A stretch of DNA of 38,199 nt, taken from assembly GCA_014382705.1 (NCBI GenBank), contig JACNJE010000043.1, positions 1 to 38,199 on the forward strand. The letters are read 5' to 3'. Below, piece after piece: positions 8,431 to 19,842 of the stretch. Under the pieces are notes generated by a model, which made no database searches, was not told the origin of the DNA, and saw only the letters and a program-made list of their open reading frames with translations. The stretch comes from Verrucomicrobiota bacterium. Its GTDB lineage: Bacteria > Verrucomicrobiota > Verrucomicrobiia > Limisphaerales > UBA1096. Within the stretch, counting starts at the first letter, position 1; the number at the start of each line of letters is the position of its first letter. A program made the translations under genes and the position numbers.

Positions 8431-9522
8431 CTATATCCCCCGGTTCAACTTCCAGAGCAGCACGCAGCCGATGCCTTGGAACAGGATGTTCGGCAGCCAC
8501 ATCCAGAGGTGCGGTAGCAGGGCGGGATGGCTCTCGAGCGCCTGGCCAAGGATGATGAGTCCGTAGTAGGCAGTCACCAGCACGAGCGCCATGGCGATGC
8601 CAAAGTTGGTCTCGCGCCGGTGCGTGCGGATGGCCAGCGGGATGCCAATCAGCGTGAAGCCGATGCACGCGAACGAAAGCGCCACCTTTTGATGAAGCTG
8701 CACCTGCACCGGCGTGGGGTCGATGCCCTGCTGATTCAGCTCGGTGATGCGCCCGCGCAGCTGGGAGAAACCCAGCTCCTTCAGTTTCGGCGGGCGCTGT
8801 TTCAACTCCTCCGATTGATTGCCGAGCGTCATCGGGCCGTATTTCGAATAGACAAAGGTGCGTTCCTTGCCGTTGTCGAACTCGAAGCCGTCCACGGTGC
8901 GGAGGATGAGCTGGATCTGTTGCGTCTCGGCGTTCAACTCGAGCCGGGCCTCCTCGGCGTGCATGCGTCGCATGAGGTTGCCGGCCTCGTCGTTCTGGTA
9001 AATCACCACGTCACGCAGTTCGCCTCCGTCGATCGAGCCGACGTAAACGCGGTGGCCCAGGAAGTCGGTAAACCCCTTCTCGGTGAGCACCGCCGCGGTG
9101 TGCTCGAGTCCGTACTCGAAGAGCATCGTCTTGTAGGCCAAGCGGCTTTGCGGGGCGAGGTGCAGATTCATCCAGCCGCACAGCGCGGACATCACCACGC
9201 TGATGGCCAGCACCGGCGCGGAGAGGGAGAGCAGGCTGACGCCTCCGGCACGCGCGGCGGTCAGTTCGTGGTCCGCGCTGAACCGGCCGAACACCAGCAG
9301 CGTGGCGGTGAGCATCCCCATTGGCAGCGAGTAAACCAGCACGTACGGGATCAGCAACCCGATTGCCTGAAGCAGGAAGCCGGGCGTGACCTGGCCGGAC
9401 GCCATCAACGCGGCGATCTCCTTGAACAGGTTGCCCAGCAGCAGCACGAACGTGAACACCACCACGGTCATCAGCAGTGTGGCCAATGTTTCTCGGGTCA
9501 AGTAAAGATGCAGGGTTCTCAT
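8431..9522 (-). CDS. LptF/LptG (YjgP/YjgQ) family permease
   Basis: 363 residues from ATG 9522 (MRTLHLYLTRETLATLLMTV), the usual length of LptF/LptG. Six membrane segments: three before a large periplasmic domain (~residues 130-260) and three after it (FACIGFTLIGIPLAI onward). LptF and LptG form the inner-membrane half of the LptB2FGC exporter that pulls lipopolysaccharide to the outer membrane. Which of the two this is cannot be told from one gene; no lptB, lptC or second permease is in the window. The open frame extends upstream to 9990, but those codons lie antisense to the DUF1080 gene and do not look coding. The divergent DUF1080 gene starts 109 bases away. Confidence 0.88.
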   Translation of the reverse strand: MRTLHLYLTRETLATLLMTVVVFTFVLLLGNLFKEIAALMASGQVTPGFLLQAIGLLIPYVLVYSLPMGMLTATLLVFGRFSADHELTAARAGGVSLLSLSAPVLAISVVMSALCGWMNLHLAPQSRLAYKTMLFEYGLEHTAAVLTEKGFTDFLGHRVYVGSIDGGELRDVVIYQNDEAGNLMRRMHAEEARLELNAETQQIQLILRTVDGFEFDNGKERTFVYSKYGPMTLGNQSEELKQRPPKLKELGFSQLRGRITELNQQGIDPTPVQVQLHQKVALSFACIGFTLIGIPLAIRTHRRETNFGIAMALVLVTAYYGLIILGQALESHPALLPHLWMWLPNILFQGIGCVLLWKLNRGI

Positions 9523-9631
9523 CCGGCGCACGCCTCCGGCGGCGAGGCGCGCCATTGTTGGAGGCGCTTGGCTAAGCGCGCAAGTTTTATGCGGCGTGAC
9601 AGGCCGGTTCGGCTGCGGTAGCGTCCCGCTC

Positions 9632-10456
9632 ATGCACTCAAATTCTGACCCCGTTTCACGCCGCACGTTCCTCAGGGGAACCACCGCCGCCACGGCCGCT
9701 GTTGTCGCGTTGCCGCTTGGCCAAGCGCACGCCGCCGAAGGCGAATGGATCAAGCTCTTCGACGGCAAGACGCTTGATGGCTGGCACAAAAACCCGCAGC
9801 GCATCGGCCACGGCACCGGCGGCAAATGGTTCGTCGAGGACGGCGCGATCGTCGGCGAGCAGGATCCTCCCGGCTCCGGCAACGGCGGGATTTTGTTGAG
9901 CGACCGCCAGTTCGGCGACTTCGAGGTGAAGATCGACATGAACCACGACTGGGGGCCGTGTTCCGGTTTTTTCCTGCGCTCCAACGACAAGGGCCAATGC
10001 TTCCAGGTGATGGTCGATTTTCACGACGCCGGCAACGTCGGGCACATTTACGGCGAGGGCACGGGCGGGTTCAACAGCCGCGCTTTCGACATCAACGGCC
10101 AGGTGAAGGACGGCAAACTGGTGGCGATCACTGGCGGCAATGTCCGCAAGCCCAGCGAGCACGGCTGCGTCTACACCTGCACGCCGGGCGAGTGGGTGAA
10201 GGCGTGGCGCGTCGGCAAGTGGAACACGATGAAAGTGCGCTGCGCCGGCAAGTATCCGCGCATCACGACTTGGCTCAACGGACAGAAGATCTGCGAGTTC
10301 GACGGCGCAACGTTTAAGCACCCGAACTACGACCGCGAAAAAGTTCGCGGCATGCTAGGCGGCAAAGGCTCGATCGCCGTGCAGGTGCACGGAGGCGGCG
10401 GTTGGCCCAAGGGCGCCAAGGTGCGCTGGCGCAACATCCTCGTCCGCGAACTGTAA
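9632..10456 (+). CDS. DUF1080 (3-keto-disaccharide hydrolase-type) protein, Tat-exported
   Basis: 274 residues from ATG 9632. The start MHSNSDPVSRRTFLRGTTAA is a textbook Tat signal (SRRTFLRG) ending in AHAAEG. The mature part is a single DUF1080 beta-sandwich: WIKLFDGKTLDGWHKN, NGGILLSDRQFGDFEVKIDM, SGFFLRSNDKG, and a C-terminal VQVHGGGGWPKGAKVRWRNI then LVREL. Family members are concanavalin-like secreted proteins, some hydrolysing 3-keto-glycosides, others of unknown role. The palindrome at 9714-9727 lies in the hydrophobic end of the signal peptide (LGQA). The gene converges on hemC, with eight bases between the stops. Confidence 0.88.
   Translation: MHSNSDPVSRRTFLRGTTAATAAVVALPLGQAHAAEGEWIKLFDGKTLDGWHKNPQRIGHGTGGKWFVEDGAIVGEQDPPGSGNGGILLSDRQFGDFEVKIDMNHDWGPCSGFFLRSNDKGQCFQVMVDFHDAGNVGHIYGEGTGGFNSRAFDINGQVKDGKLVAITGGNVRKPSEHGCVYTCTPGEWVKAWRVGKWNTMKVRCAGKYPRITTWLNGQKICEFDGATFKHPNYDREKVRGMLGGKGSIAVQVHGGGGWPKGAKVRWRNILVREL
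9714..9727. repeat. CGCTTGGCCAAGCG palindrome copy, in a signal peptide
   Basis: Perfect copy in the DUF1080 Tat signal (PLGQAHA), a position under weak sequence constraint. One-mismatch relative CGCTTGGCTAAGCG lies upstream near 9565-9578. Confidence 0.95.
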
Positions 10457-10470
10457 CACCCAAGTTACAG
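10451..10470. terminator. inverted repeat spanning both stop codons of convergent genes
   Basis: CTGTAAC (10451-10457), six-base loop, GTTACAG (10464-10470): a perfect 7-bp stem that contains the TAA of the DUF1080 gene on one arm and the TAA of hemC on the other. No T-run follows, so classic intrinsic termination is uncertain; a bidirectional 3'-end hairpin is plausible. Confidence 0.45.
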
Positions 10471-11439
10471 GTTGGCCTTGACCTGTGCGGCGAGCGCTTG
10501 GCCAAGCGCTTGGCTTTCGTCGAGTCCGCCGGTGACAATGGCTTCGCTGTATTGCGAGCCATCGCCAAATGAGAGGCCGGGCATGTGGATTTTCTCGAGG
10601 CGCACCTCGGCGTGAGCGGCGACCGGGCTTTGGCAGCCACCGCCCATCGTGCTCAAAAACGACCGCTCGGCTTCGGCGCAAATCTGCGTGTTGAAATGGT
10701 TCAGCCGCTGGCACAGCTTGGCGATGCGCTCGTCGTTTTCGCGGATCTCGATGCCGATCGCCCCCTGACCCACGCACGGCAGCATCTCGCCGGTTTCGAT
10801 GACGGTCGCGCAGGTGCCATCCGGCACGGCATCGCCCCGCAGCAAGCCGTCTTTGCCAATCTCGAAGTCGAGTCGGCGCAGCCCGGCGTGGGCCAATACG
10901 GTGGCGTCGATCTGCGGATCGATGGCGAGTTTGTCGAGGCGCGTGGGGACGTTGCCCCGGATGTCGATAATGCGCCAGTCGGGCCGCAGCCGAATTAGCT
11001 GCGCTTTGCGGCGCGGGCTGCTGGTGGCGACGGCGAGGTCGGCCGGCAGTTGGGCAATCGTCAGCCCGGGCTCGAAGCCGCGACGGTCGGAGGAGTCGCG
11101 GTAGAGCATGACCTCGCGCGGGTCTTCGCGCTTGGTGATGGCGCCGAGCGTGAGACCGGCCGGCAGTTCGGTCGGCAGATCCTTCAGGCTGTGCACGGCG
11201 AGGTCGGCACGGTTCTTGACCAACTCCACCTCGAGTTCCTTCGTGAAGAGTCCCTTGGGCAGCGCCTGGCCCGGCTGGACGCCCTTAGACTGCAGCCGGT
11301 CGCCGGTGGTCTTCACAATCTTGATCTCGAAGTTGAGACGCGGGAAGGCTTTGCGGCAGTGGGCAAAAATCATGTTCGCCTGCGCGAGGGCCAGGGCGCT
11401 GCCGCGGGTGGCGATCCGGATGTTGTTTGTCTCGGGCAA
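10465..11439 (-). CDS. hemC: hydroxymethylbilane synthase (porphobilinogen deaminase)
   Basis: 324 residues if started at TTG 11439 (LPETNNIRIATRGSALALAQ), 11 bases after the hemA stop; no ATG or GTG fits. Joins four porphobilinogens into hydroxymethylbilane in tetrapyrrole synthesis. Motifs: IATRGSALALAQ at the N-terminus, HSLKDLPTELP, REDPREVML, ATSSPRRKAQL, DIRGNVPTRLDKL, and GGGCQSPVAAHA with Cys269, the attachment site of the dipyrromethane cofactor. Domain 3 after this Cys is rather short (55 residues). The longer open frame to 11811 is a hemA shadow. Third gene of a CcsA-like/hemA/hemC operon. The palindrome near the end of the gene reads LGQA. Confidence 0.93.
   Translation of the reverse strand: MPETNNIRIATRGSALALAQANMIFAHCRKAFPRLNFEIKIVKTTGDRLQSKGVQPGQALPKGLFTKELEVELVKNRADLAVHSLKDLPTELPAGLTLGAITKREDPREVMLYRDSSDRRGFEPGLTIAQLPADLAVATSSPRRKAQLIRLRPDWRIIDIRGNVPTRLDKLAIDPQIDATVLAHAGLRRLDFEIGKDGLLRGDAVPDGTCATVIETGEMLPCVGQGAIGIEIRENDERIAKLCQRLNHFNTQICAEAERSFLSTMGGGCQSPVAAHAEVRLEKIHMPGLSFGDGSQYSEAIVTGGLDESQALGQALAAQVKANL
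10495..10508. repeat. CGCTTGGCCAAGCG palindrome copy, end of hemC
   Basis: Perfect copy in the last codons of hemC (ALGQALAA), followed by a half unit CTTGGC in 12-bp phase. Confidence 0.95.
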
Positions 11440-11450
11440 GGTGCGGGAGG

Positions 11451-12515
11451 TCAGCCGCCGGCCGGTTGTTCGTGCAGGCCGAGGTCGGTGTTGGCGGGGT
11501 GCGCCTTGAGGTTGTCGAGCAGTTCGTCGCGTTTCCTGGCGATGAGGCGCTGGCACAGTTCGAGTTCGGCTTCGCGCTGCTCGAGGTATTGGCCGGCGAT
11601 GCCCTGCAAATCGTCGATGTTGTACACGTAAACATTCTCGAGCTGGTTGCAGTCGGGGTGGATGTCGCGCGGCACGGCGATGTCGATCAACAGCAGCGGC
11701 CGGTGGCCCCGCTCCCGGAGCAGGTCCTCGAGCTTGTCGCGTGTGAGCATATAGTGGGGCGCGGCGGTGCTGCTGATGACGATGTCCACATGCTGAAATT
11801 CCTGCTCCCATGTGTCGAAGCCGATGGCCCGGCCGCCGAGTTCGGCGGCCAGCGCGAGCGCCTTGTCGTGCGACCGGTTGGAGACGAGGATGCTCTGCGC
11901 GCCGCGGCTCCGGAGGGCGCGGGCGGCCTTCTCGCTCGTGTCGCCGGCGCCGATGACGAGCACCTGCTGTGCCTTGAGCGAGTCGAAAATTGACTCGGCC
12001 AGCTCCACCGCCACCGAGCTGACGGAGATGCTGCCGCGCTGGATTTGTGTCTCGGAGCGAATCAGCTTGGCGACATTGAACGCCTTTTGGAATGTCTTGT
12101 TGAGCTGTGCGCCGGTGGCCTTCTCGGCGTGGGCCAGCTTGTAGGCGAGCTTGAGTTGGCCGAGGATCTCGGTCTCACCCAGCACCATCGAGTCGATGCC
12201 GCACGCCACGCGGAAGAGGTGGTCGATGCTTTGCGGGTCGCGGTATGTGTAAAGGGCGTCTTCCGGTGCCTCGCTGATACGGTGGAATTCACAGACGAAT
12301 CGGCGCAGCGCTTGGCCAAGCGCGGGTTCGCTGTCGGGGGCGGCGGCGTAGATTTCCACGCGGTTGCAGGTGGAGAGAATCACCGCCTCGTCCGCAACGC
12401 CGCGCTCGCGGAGCTGGCCAAGCGCGTCGGCGATCTGCGCGTCGGAAAAGGCGAAGCGCTCCCGCAACTCGACCGGTGATGTGTGATGGCTCAGGCCTGT
12501 GACGACGATCGGCAT
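11451..12515 (-). CDS. hemA: glutamyl-tRNA reductase
   Basis: 354 residues from ATG 12515. Reduces glutamyl-tRNA(Glu) to glutamate-1-semialdehyde with NADPH, the first step of C5-type haem synthesis. The N-terminus MPIVVTGLSHHTSPVELRER and STCNRVEIY with nucleophile Cys50 are diagnostic. GETEILGQLKLAY is the conserved GETxIxxQ motif, and VLVIGAGDTSEKAARAL is the NADPH-binding Rossmann loop. The protein is shorter than the ~420-residue norm, so the C-terminal dimerisation helix region is reduced. It starts three bases after the CcsA/HemX-like stop, so the three genes probably form one transcript. The palindrome at 12309-12322 reads LGQA. Confidence 0.94.
   Translation of the reverse strand: MPIVVTGLSHHTSPVELRERFAFSDAQIADALGQLRERGVADEAVILSTCNRVEIYAAAPDSEPALGQALRRFVCEFHRISEAPEDALYTYRDPQSIDHLFRVACGIDSMVLGETEILGQLKLAYKLAHAEKATGAQLNKTFQKAFNVAKLIRSETQIQRGSISVSSVAVELAESIFDSLKAQQVLVIGAGDTSEKAARALRSRGAQSILVSNRSHDKALALAAELGGRAIGFDTWEQEFQHVDIVISSTAAPHYMLTRDKLEDLLRERGHRPLLLIDIAVPRDIHPDCNQLENVYVYNIDDLQGIAGQYLEQREAELELCQRLIARKRDELLDNLKAHPANTDLGLHEQPAGG
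12309..12322. repeat. CGCTTGGCCAAGCG palindrome copy, in hemA
   Basis: Perfect copy read as Leu-Gly-Gln-Ala (PALGQALRR) in a surface-helix-like stretch after the catalytic motif. Confidence 0.95.
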
Positions 12516-12518
12516 GGC

Positions 12519-13343
12519 TTACGGGGCGGGGTTGTGGATTCCGGAGAGCAGGTTCGTCCCCCAAAAAGTGAGGATCACAAAGCCAAATGCCACGATCGCC
12601 GACCAAGCGTAGCGCCGGCCGCGCTGGTCAAATTTCCAGTGCAGCACAAGCAGCACGCCGTAGATCGCCCAGACAAGCATCGACCAAATGACCTTGGGGT
12701 CGCCCTGAAACGAGGTGCCCTCTGGCAACTCAACGAATGCCGCGCCGAGGCCAAGCCCGGTCGTGAGCAGGGCCAAGCCGGTGGCGAGCGTGACCGTGAT
12801 CATTTTTTCCAACCGCTGGATTGGCGGCAGCAGGGTGAACAGCGCGCTTGCCCGGTGGGATTTCAGGTTGCGCTCCTGCGTGAGAAACATGCTCCCGGCG
12901 ACAGCACCCAAGCCGAACGCCCCGTAACCGAGCATGATCATCGCGGCGTGCAGGCTGGCCCATCCGTTGGTGAATTGCGGTTTGCCGGTCGGTGCCGGGT
13001 CGAGGCCGGGCATCAGCGCAAAGACGCCGACGCAAAAGAGCAGCGGCGCCGTGAACACGCCGAGGAAACGCAACCGGGGCCAGAGACCGAATACAAGACT
13101 CCCGGCGGCGATGGTCCACAGGACAAACGCGGTGGCCTCGTACAGGTTGTTGACCGGGCATTGGTTCAACGAAAAGCCGCGCTTGGCCATGGCGACGGTG
13201 TGCAGCGCGAAGGCGATCGCGAGCAGTCCGTAGTTGATCCAGTTGTCCCGCTGAAAACCGCGCCGCCACAGGAAAGCGGAGTAAAGCATGCTCGCGCCGT
13301 AACCGATGACGGCGGACAAAAACCATTGGCGCGCAGGATCCAA
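12519..13343 (-). CDS. cytochrome c assembly (CcsA/HemX-like) membrane protein
   Basis: 274 residues from a TTG at 13343 (MDPARQWFLSAVIGYGASML); no better start is visible. About eight hydrophobic segments span the protein. WASLHAAMIMLGYGAFGLG with its conserved His fits the CcsA/CcmC/HemX superfamily, whose members handle haem in the membrane; the family's usual tryptophan-rich stretch is weak. Genes of this type directly upstream of hemA are commonly called hemX or ypjD and are thought to influence glutamyl-tRNA reductase level or haem delivery. The stop is three bases from the hemA start. Haem handling versus regulation cannot be settled here. Confidence 0.8.
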   Translation of the reverse strand: MDPARQWFLSAVIGYGASMLYSAFLWRRGFQRDNWINYGLLAIAFALHTVAMAKRGFSLNQCPVNNLYEATAFVLWTIAAGSLVFGLWPRLRFLGVFTAPLLFCVGVFALMPGLDPAPTGKPQFTNGWASLHAAMIMLGYGAFGLGAVAGSMFLTQERNLKSHRASALFTLLPPIQRLEKMITVTLATGLALLTTGLGLGAAFVELPEGTSFQGDPKVIWSMLVWAIYGVLLVLHWKFDQRGRRYAWSAIVAFGFVILTFWGTNLLSGIHNPAP

Positions 13344-13351
13344 AATTCAGT

Positions 13352-13369
13352 GCGGCTTGGCCAAGCCGC
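13352..13369. repeat. extended palindrome GCGGCTTGGCCAAGCCGC
   Basis: An 18-bp perfect palindrome with the GCTTGGCCAAGC core but changed flanks, symmetrically on both sides. Lies between secA and the CcsA/HemX-like gene. Confidence 0.9.
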
Positions 13370-13423
13370 GCAAGGCCGAGCAGTCTAGGCCAAAACCGAG
13401 CCGCATCAAACGAAACTTGCCGC

Positions 13424-13437
13424 CGCTTGGCCAAGCG
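13424..13437. repeat. CGCTTGGCCAAGCG palindrome copy, intergenic
   Basis: Perfect copy 11 bases beyond the secA stop, followed in 12-bp phase by a half unit CTTGGC. Second palindrome in the same 105-base gap. Confidence 0.95.
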
Positions 13438-13448
13438 CTTGGCTTGCG

Positions 13449-16490
<3,042 letters not shown>

Positions 16491-16549
16491 CACTTTTTAA
16501 CAAAGGCGAGGGACGCTACGGCATGCCCGCTGGCGCGTCAAAGGTTTCC

Positions 16550-16573
16550 CTTGGCCAAGCGCTTGGCCAAGCG
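16550..16573. repeat. two tandem palindrome units (12-bp period)
   Basis: CTTGGCCAAG at 16550-16559, then a perfect CGCTTGGCCAAGCG at 16560-16573, so that two full 12-bp units CTTGGCCAAGCG lie head to tail. In the divergent secA-argH gap, directly joined to the structured repeat at 16574-16644. Confidence 0.95.
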
Positions 16574-16644
16574 CGGGAGGGGCAAGTTCCACCTTGCCCC
16601 ATTTCAAAGCCAATTTGGGACGAGGTGGAATGCCTCCCTCCCCG
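16574..16644. repeat. structured dispersed repeat, family A, copy 1
   Basis: Starts with CGGGAGGGGCAAG and ends with CCTCCCTCCCCG. The left hairpin is perfect: GGGGCAAG (16579-16586), loop TTCCAC, CTTGCCCC (16593-16600). The right half (16616-16643) is a degenerate mirror image. A second, better-preserved copy is at 37962-38027. Resembles REP/BIME-type paired hairpins. Lies between the divergent secA and argH starts. Confidence 0.8.
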
Positions 16645-16690
16645 CTTTTGATTGGAAACCCCGTCGGCCTGCCGTAAAACCTCCTGCCGG

Positions 16691-18091
16691 ATGAAACAAT
16701 CATCGCCAGTGTCGCGGAGCGGCCGGTTCGGGAGCGGGCCGGGGCGGGACGCGGCCCAGTTCACCGAGTCGGTCTCATTCGACAAGCGGTTGTGGAGGCA
16801 CGACCTCGTCGGCTCGATTGCCCACGCCACCATGCTGGGTGGCATCGGCGTGTTCACCAAGGCCGAGGCCAGGCGCGTTGTCCGTGCGCTCGAGGCGATC
16901 GGGGACGACATCGAGGCCGGCCGGTTCGAGTGGGACGAGTCGCTGGAGGACGTGCATATGAACCTCGAGGCGGAGCTGACCCGGCGCGAGCCGGCCGGGG
17001 CCAAGCTGCACACCGGCCGGTCGCGCAACGACCAGATCGCGCTGGGAATGCGGATGTGGCTGCGCGACGAGATCGTGGAACTGGAACAAGAGTTGCGGTC
17101 ATTGCAGCAGGCGCTCGTCGTGCTTGGCCAAGCGAATGGCGATGTCATCCTTCCCGGCTACACCCATTTGCAACGGGCGCAGCCGGTGTATCTCGCGCAC
17201 CATCTGCTGGCGTATGTCGAGATGATCGAGCGGGATCGCGAGCGGCTGCTCGACGCATTCTCGCGCGTAAACGTCTGCCCGTTGGGCAGCGGCGCGCTGG
17301 CCGGTTCCACGCTGCCGCTCGACCGCAAACAGGTCGCCGCCACGCTGGGCTTTGAGGATCGGCAAGGCAGGCCGGTGATCTCGCAAAACTCGATGGACGC
17401 CGTGAGCGACCGCGACTTCGCGGTGGAGTTCTGCTTTGTCGCGTCGCTGCTCGGCGTGCATTTGTCGCGCTTGGCCGAGGACGTCATCCTGTGGTCGAGC
17501 AGCGAGTTTGACTTCATCCGGATCGCCGACGCGTACACGACCGGCTCGTCGCTGATGCCGCAAAAGAAAAACCCGGACATCGCCGAGCTGGCCCGGGGCA
17601 AGAGTGGCCGGCTCGCCGGCAACCTCGTCTCGTTGCTCACGCTGCTCAAGGGGTTGCCGATGACGTACAACCGCGACCTGCAGGAAGACAAGGAGCCGTT
17701 GTTCGACAGCGCCGACACCGTCCGCGCCACCGTGCGGCTGACCGACGCCATGCTGCGGCACACCCGCGTGAACGCGGACGTGTGCGCCGCCGCCGCCGCC
17801 GACCCCGTGCTGCTGGCGACCGATTTGGCCGACTGGCTCGTCGGGCAGAAGGTGCCGTTCCGCGAGGCGCACCACCTCGTCGGCGAGGTCGTCGCGCTGG
17901 CCGAGAGCCTGGCCAAGCCGCTGGATCAACTGACGTTGAAGGAGTTGCGGGGCGTCAGCCGTAAATTCAAGGCCGCTGCGCTGGAGGTGTTTGACCTGAA
18001 ACAGGCCTTGGCCAAGCGCACCGCGACCGGCTCGCCCGGCACGGGGGAGGTCAAAAAACAGCTCCGCCGCTGGGCCAAGCGGCTGGCTTGA
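16691..18091 (+). CDS. argH: argininosuccinate lyase
   Basis: 466 residues from ATG 16691. Splits argininosuccinate into arginine and fumarate, the last step of arginine synthesis. Family landmarks: [20 protein letters not shown] near the start, [33 protein letters not shown], and the fumarase/aspartase superfamily signature [12 protein letters not shown] beginning at residue 285, which holds the catalytic serine loop. Length is standard. The N-terminus before the first landmark ([20 protein letters not shown]) is the usual RF substrate-binding start. No other arg genes are nearby. Palindrome cores at 17122-17133 (LGQA) and 18007-18016 (LAK). Confidence 0.95.
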   Translation: MKQSSPVSRSGRFGSGPGRDAAQFTESVSFDKRLWRHDLVGSIAHATMLGGIGVFTKAEARRVVRALEAIGDDIEAGRFEWDESLEDVHMNLEAELTRREPAGAKLHTGRSRNDQIALGMRMWLRDEIVELEQELRSLQQALVVLGQANGDVILPGYTHLQRAQPVYLAHHLLAYVEMIERDRERLLDAFSRVNVCPLGSGALAGSTLPLDRKQVAATLGFEDRQGRPVISQNSMDAVSDRDFAVEFCFVASLLGVHLSRLAEDVILWSSSEFDFIRIADAYTTGSSLMPQKKNPDIAELARGKSGRLAGNLVSLLTLLKGLPMTYNRDLQEDKEPLFDSADTVRATVRLTDAMLRHTRVNADVCAAAAADPVLLATDLADWLVGQKVPFREAHHLVGEVVALAESLAKPLDQLTLKELRGVSRKFKAAALEVFDLKQALAKRTATGSPGTGEVKKQLRRWAKRLA

Positions 18092-18161
18092 ACGGCCAAA
18101 CGGGGGTTGCAGCCCCTCCAATCGGGGAGTAAATTGTTGCTTCGAGAGAAAGCAGTTTACG

Positions 18162-18929
18162 ATGAAAACGGAATCATTGCCCTTGGTCAGGCGAAGTCGG
18201 TTGGGCTTCACCCTGATCGAATTGCTGGTGGTCATCGCGATCATCGCCATCCTCGCGGCGCTGCTGCTGCCGGCGCTCGCCAAGGCCAAGAGCCAGGCCC
18301 ACCGCACCAACTGCCTGAACAACCAAAAGCAGCTTCTCGTCGCCGTTCATATGTACACTGACGACAATGCGGATTACATGCCGTACCCGAATTGGGGAGT
18401 GCAAACCTACGGTTGGGCCTACAAGTACACCACTCGCGATGCCAACAACAAAACCTTGCCCAGTGGCGAGTCATACTTTCGCGCCGAGCAGGGGCAGTTG
18501 TGGAAATATGCGAGTAACAAGCGCTCGTTCTTTTGTGTGGCTGAAAAACAAAAGGACATTGACGAGCGCCGCCGGATCGGGTTGCAGGACAGTTCGAGCT
18601 ACGTAATGAACGGCGTTGTGGGTAAATTCCCAAATGGTTGGTTTAATAATCGAACCCACAAGCGTAATCAGTTTAGGACAGACGACGTTTTGTTTTGGGA
18701 ACCGGATGAGAGGAGGATTGGTAATTTCAATGATGCTTCGAGCACTCCAGGGTATGTTCAAGGCAATGGTATATATTCCGAGGGGATCAGCAAGCGCCAT
18801 AGTGAAGGGGCAATCACAGGTATGATTGGTGGCAGCGCAGCATTTATGAGTTTTGAATGGTACAGGAGGGAAAATGAGAAACCAGGCCGCAACCGTCTCT
18901 GGTGTGCCCCATCTAAAAACGGTCGTTGA
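18162..18929 (+). CDS. prepilin-type N-terminal domain protein with altered H-X9-DG motif
   Basis: 255 residues from ATG 18162. A basic leader ending RRSRLG is followed by [20 protein letters not shown], the prepilin cleavage and helix motif, then [20 protein letters not shown] as in its relatives. Where relatives have H-X9-DG, this protein has H213 followed nine residues later by GG ([18 protein letters not shown]): the Asp is missing. It is shorter than the neighbouring paralogue and differs in the middle. First of a tandem pair; the next prepilin gene starts 19 bases after its stop. Function unknown; export and peptidase processing are inferred from the leader. The 3' half looks more AT-rich than the 5' half. 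Confidence 0.85.
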   Translation: MKTESLPLVRRSRLGFTLIELLVVIAIIAILAALLLPALAKAKSQAHRTNCLNNQKQLLVAVHMYTDDNADYMPYPNWGVQTYGWAYKYTTRDANNKTLPSGESYFRAEQGQLWKYASNKRSFFCVAEKQKDIDERRRIGLQDSSSYVMNGVVGKFPNGWFNNRTHKRNQFRTDDVLFWEPDERRIGNFNDASSTPGYVQGNGIYSEGISKRHSEGAITGMIGGSAAFMSFEWYRRENEKPGRNRLWCAPSKNGR

Positions 18930-18948
18930 TATATCAATTTATTGATCA

Positions 18949-19833
18949 ATGAAAACACAACTTAAATCATCGTCCAACGAATCAAAGCGTGATGGCTTTA
19001 CCCTTATCGAGCTGCTGGTCGTGATCGCGATCATCGCCATCCTGGCCGCCCTGCTGTTGCCGGCCCTGGCCAAGGCCAAGACCAAGGCGCATGGCATCTA
19101 CTGCATGAACAACAACAAGCAGCTTATGATGGCCTGGTCGTTTTACGCCGATGACAGCGATGACTGGATCACTTGGGCATACGGGGACGGCTGCCGGAAG
19201 TGCAGCGTGACCCCCGGGAAACGTGTCTTCAGGCACGGCTGGATGGGGAACACGGGCCTGAATTACAGCAGCCAAAACAGTTGGGACTACACGGTGGATG
19301 TCGCACGAAGTCCGCTCTGGGAGCATGTTGGAAAAAACCACGAGGTTTTTCGTTGCCCAGCCGACACCAGCACCATCAAGGGAAAACCCCGGGTTCGCAG
19401 CATGTCCATGAACAGCTGGGTCGGGGGGGATGGCCAGAATGGCGCAAACAGCGGACACCACACGTGGTTCGGCGGGCCGAGTGAGGGCACCATCTACCTG
19501 AAGCGCGGGCAAATGGTCGCGCCCGGGCCGTCCGAGACCTGGGTGCTGATCGACGAACGGATGGACAGCATCAACGACGGTTTTTTTGTGGTGTGGATGT
19601 TCGGTTATCCCAACATGTCATCCACCAAGATGGTTGATTATCCGGCCAGTTACCACAACAACGCCGCCGGCTTTTCCTTCGCCGATGGCCACGCTGAAAT
19701 CCACAAATGGCTTGATAAACGCACCATTCCAGAGCTGCGCCATAACGGGAGCATCTCGCTGAATGTGCCATCACCCAACAACGTGGACGTCAAGTGGATG
19801 CAGGATAAAACCACCCGTCCCAAGCGCCGGTGA
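18949..19833 (+). CDS. prepilin-type N-terminal / H-X9-DG domain protein
   Basis: 294 residues from ATG 18949. Basic leader, then [22 protein letters not shown] and [20 protein letters not shown]. The first ~85 coding bases are strongly similar in DNA sequence to the upstream paralogue, while the rest diverges. H-X9-DG is intact (H236, D246-G247; [20 protein letters not shown]). Overall it is closer to the prepilin-like protein at 5697-6578 than to its tandem neighbour ([36 protein letters not shown] match similar stretches there). The heparinase-like gene starts nine bases after its stop, suggesting one transcript 18162-21768. Confidence 0.87.
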   Translation: MKTQLKSSSNESKRDGFTLIELLVVIAIIAILAALLLPALAKAKTKAHGIYCMNNNKQLMMAWSFYADDSDDWITWAYGDGCRKCSVTPGKRVFRHGWMGNTGLNYSSQNSWDYTVDVARSPLWEHVGKNHEVFRCPADTSTIKGKPRVRSMSMNSWVGGDGQNGANSGHHTWFGGPSEGTIYLKRGQMVAPGPSETWVLIDERMDSINDGFFVVWMFGYPNMSSTKMVDYPASYHNNAAGFSFADGHAEIHKWLDKRTIPELRHNGSISLNVPSPNNVDVKWMQDKTTRPKRR

Positions 19834-19842
19834 CCGTGTTGA

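Noticed and set aside
9523-9990. 519-residue version of the LptF/LptG-type permease
   Set aside because: The extra codons are antisense to the DUF1080 gene, and the family normally starts a few residues before the first membrane helix, at 9522.
11440-11811. hemC extended upstream to 448 residues
   Set aside because: The extension lies inside hemA in another frame and has no family similarity; HemC begins at IATRGSALALAQ.
18092-18125. Hairpin GGGGTTGCAGCCCC after argH as a terminator
   Set aside because: Only four strong pairs and no T-run; too weak to call.
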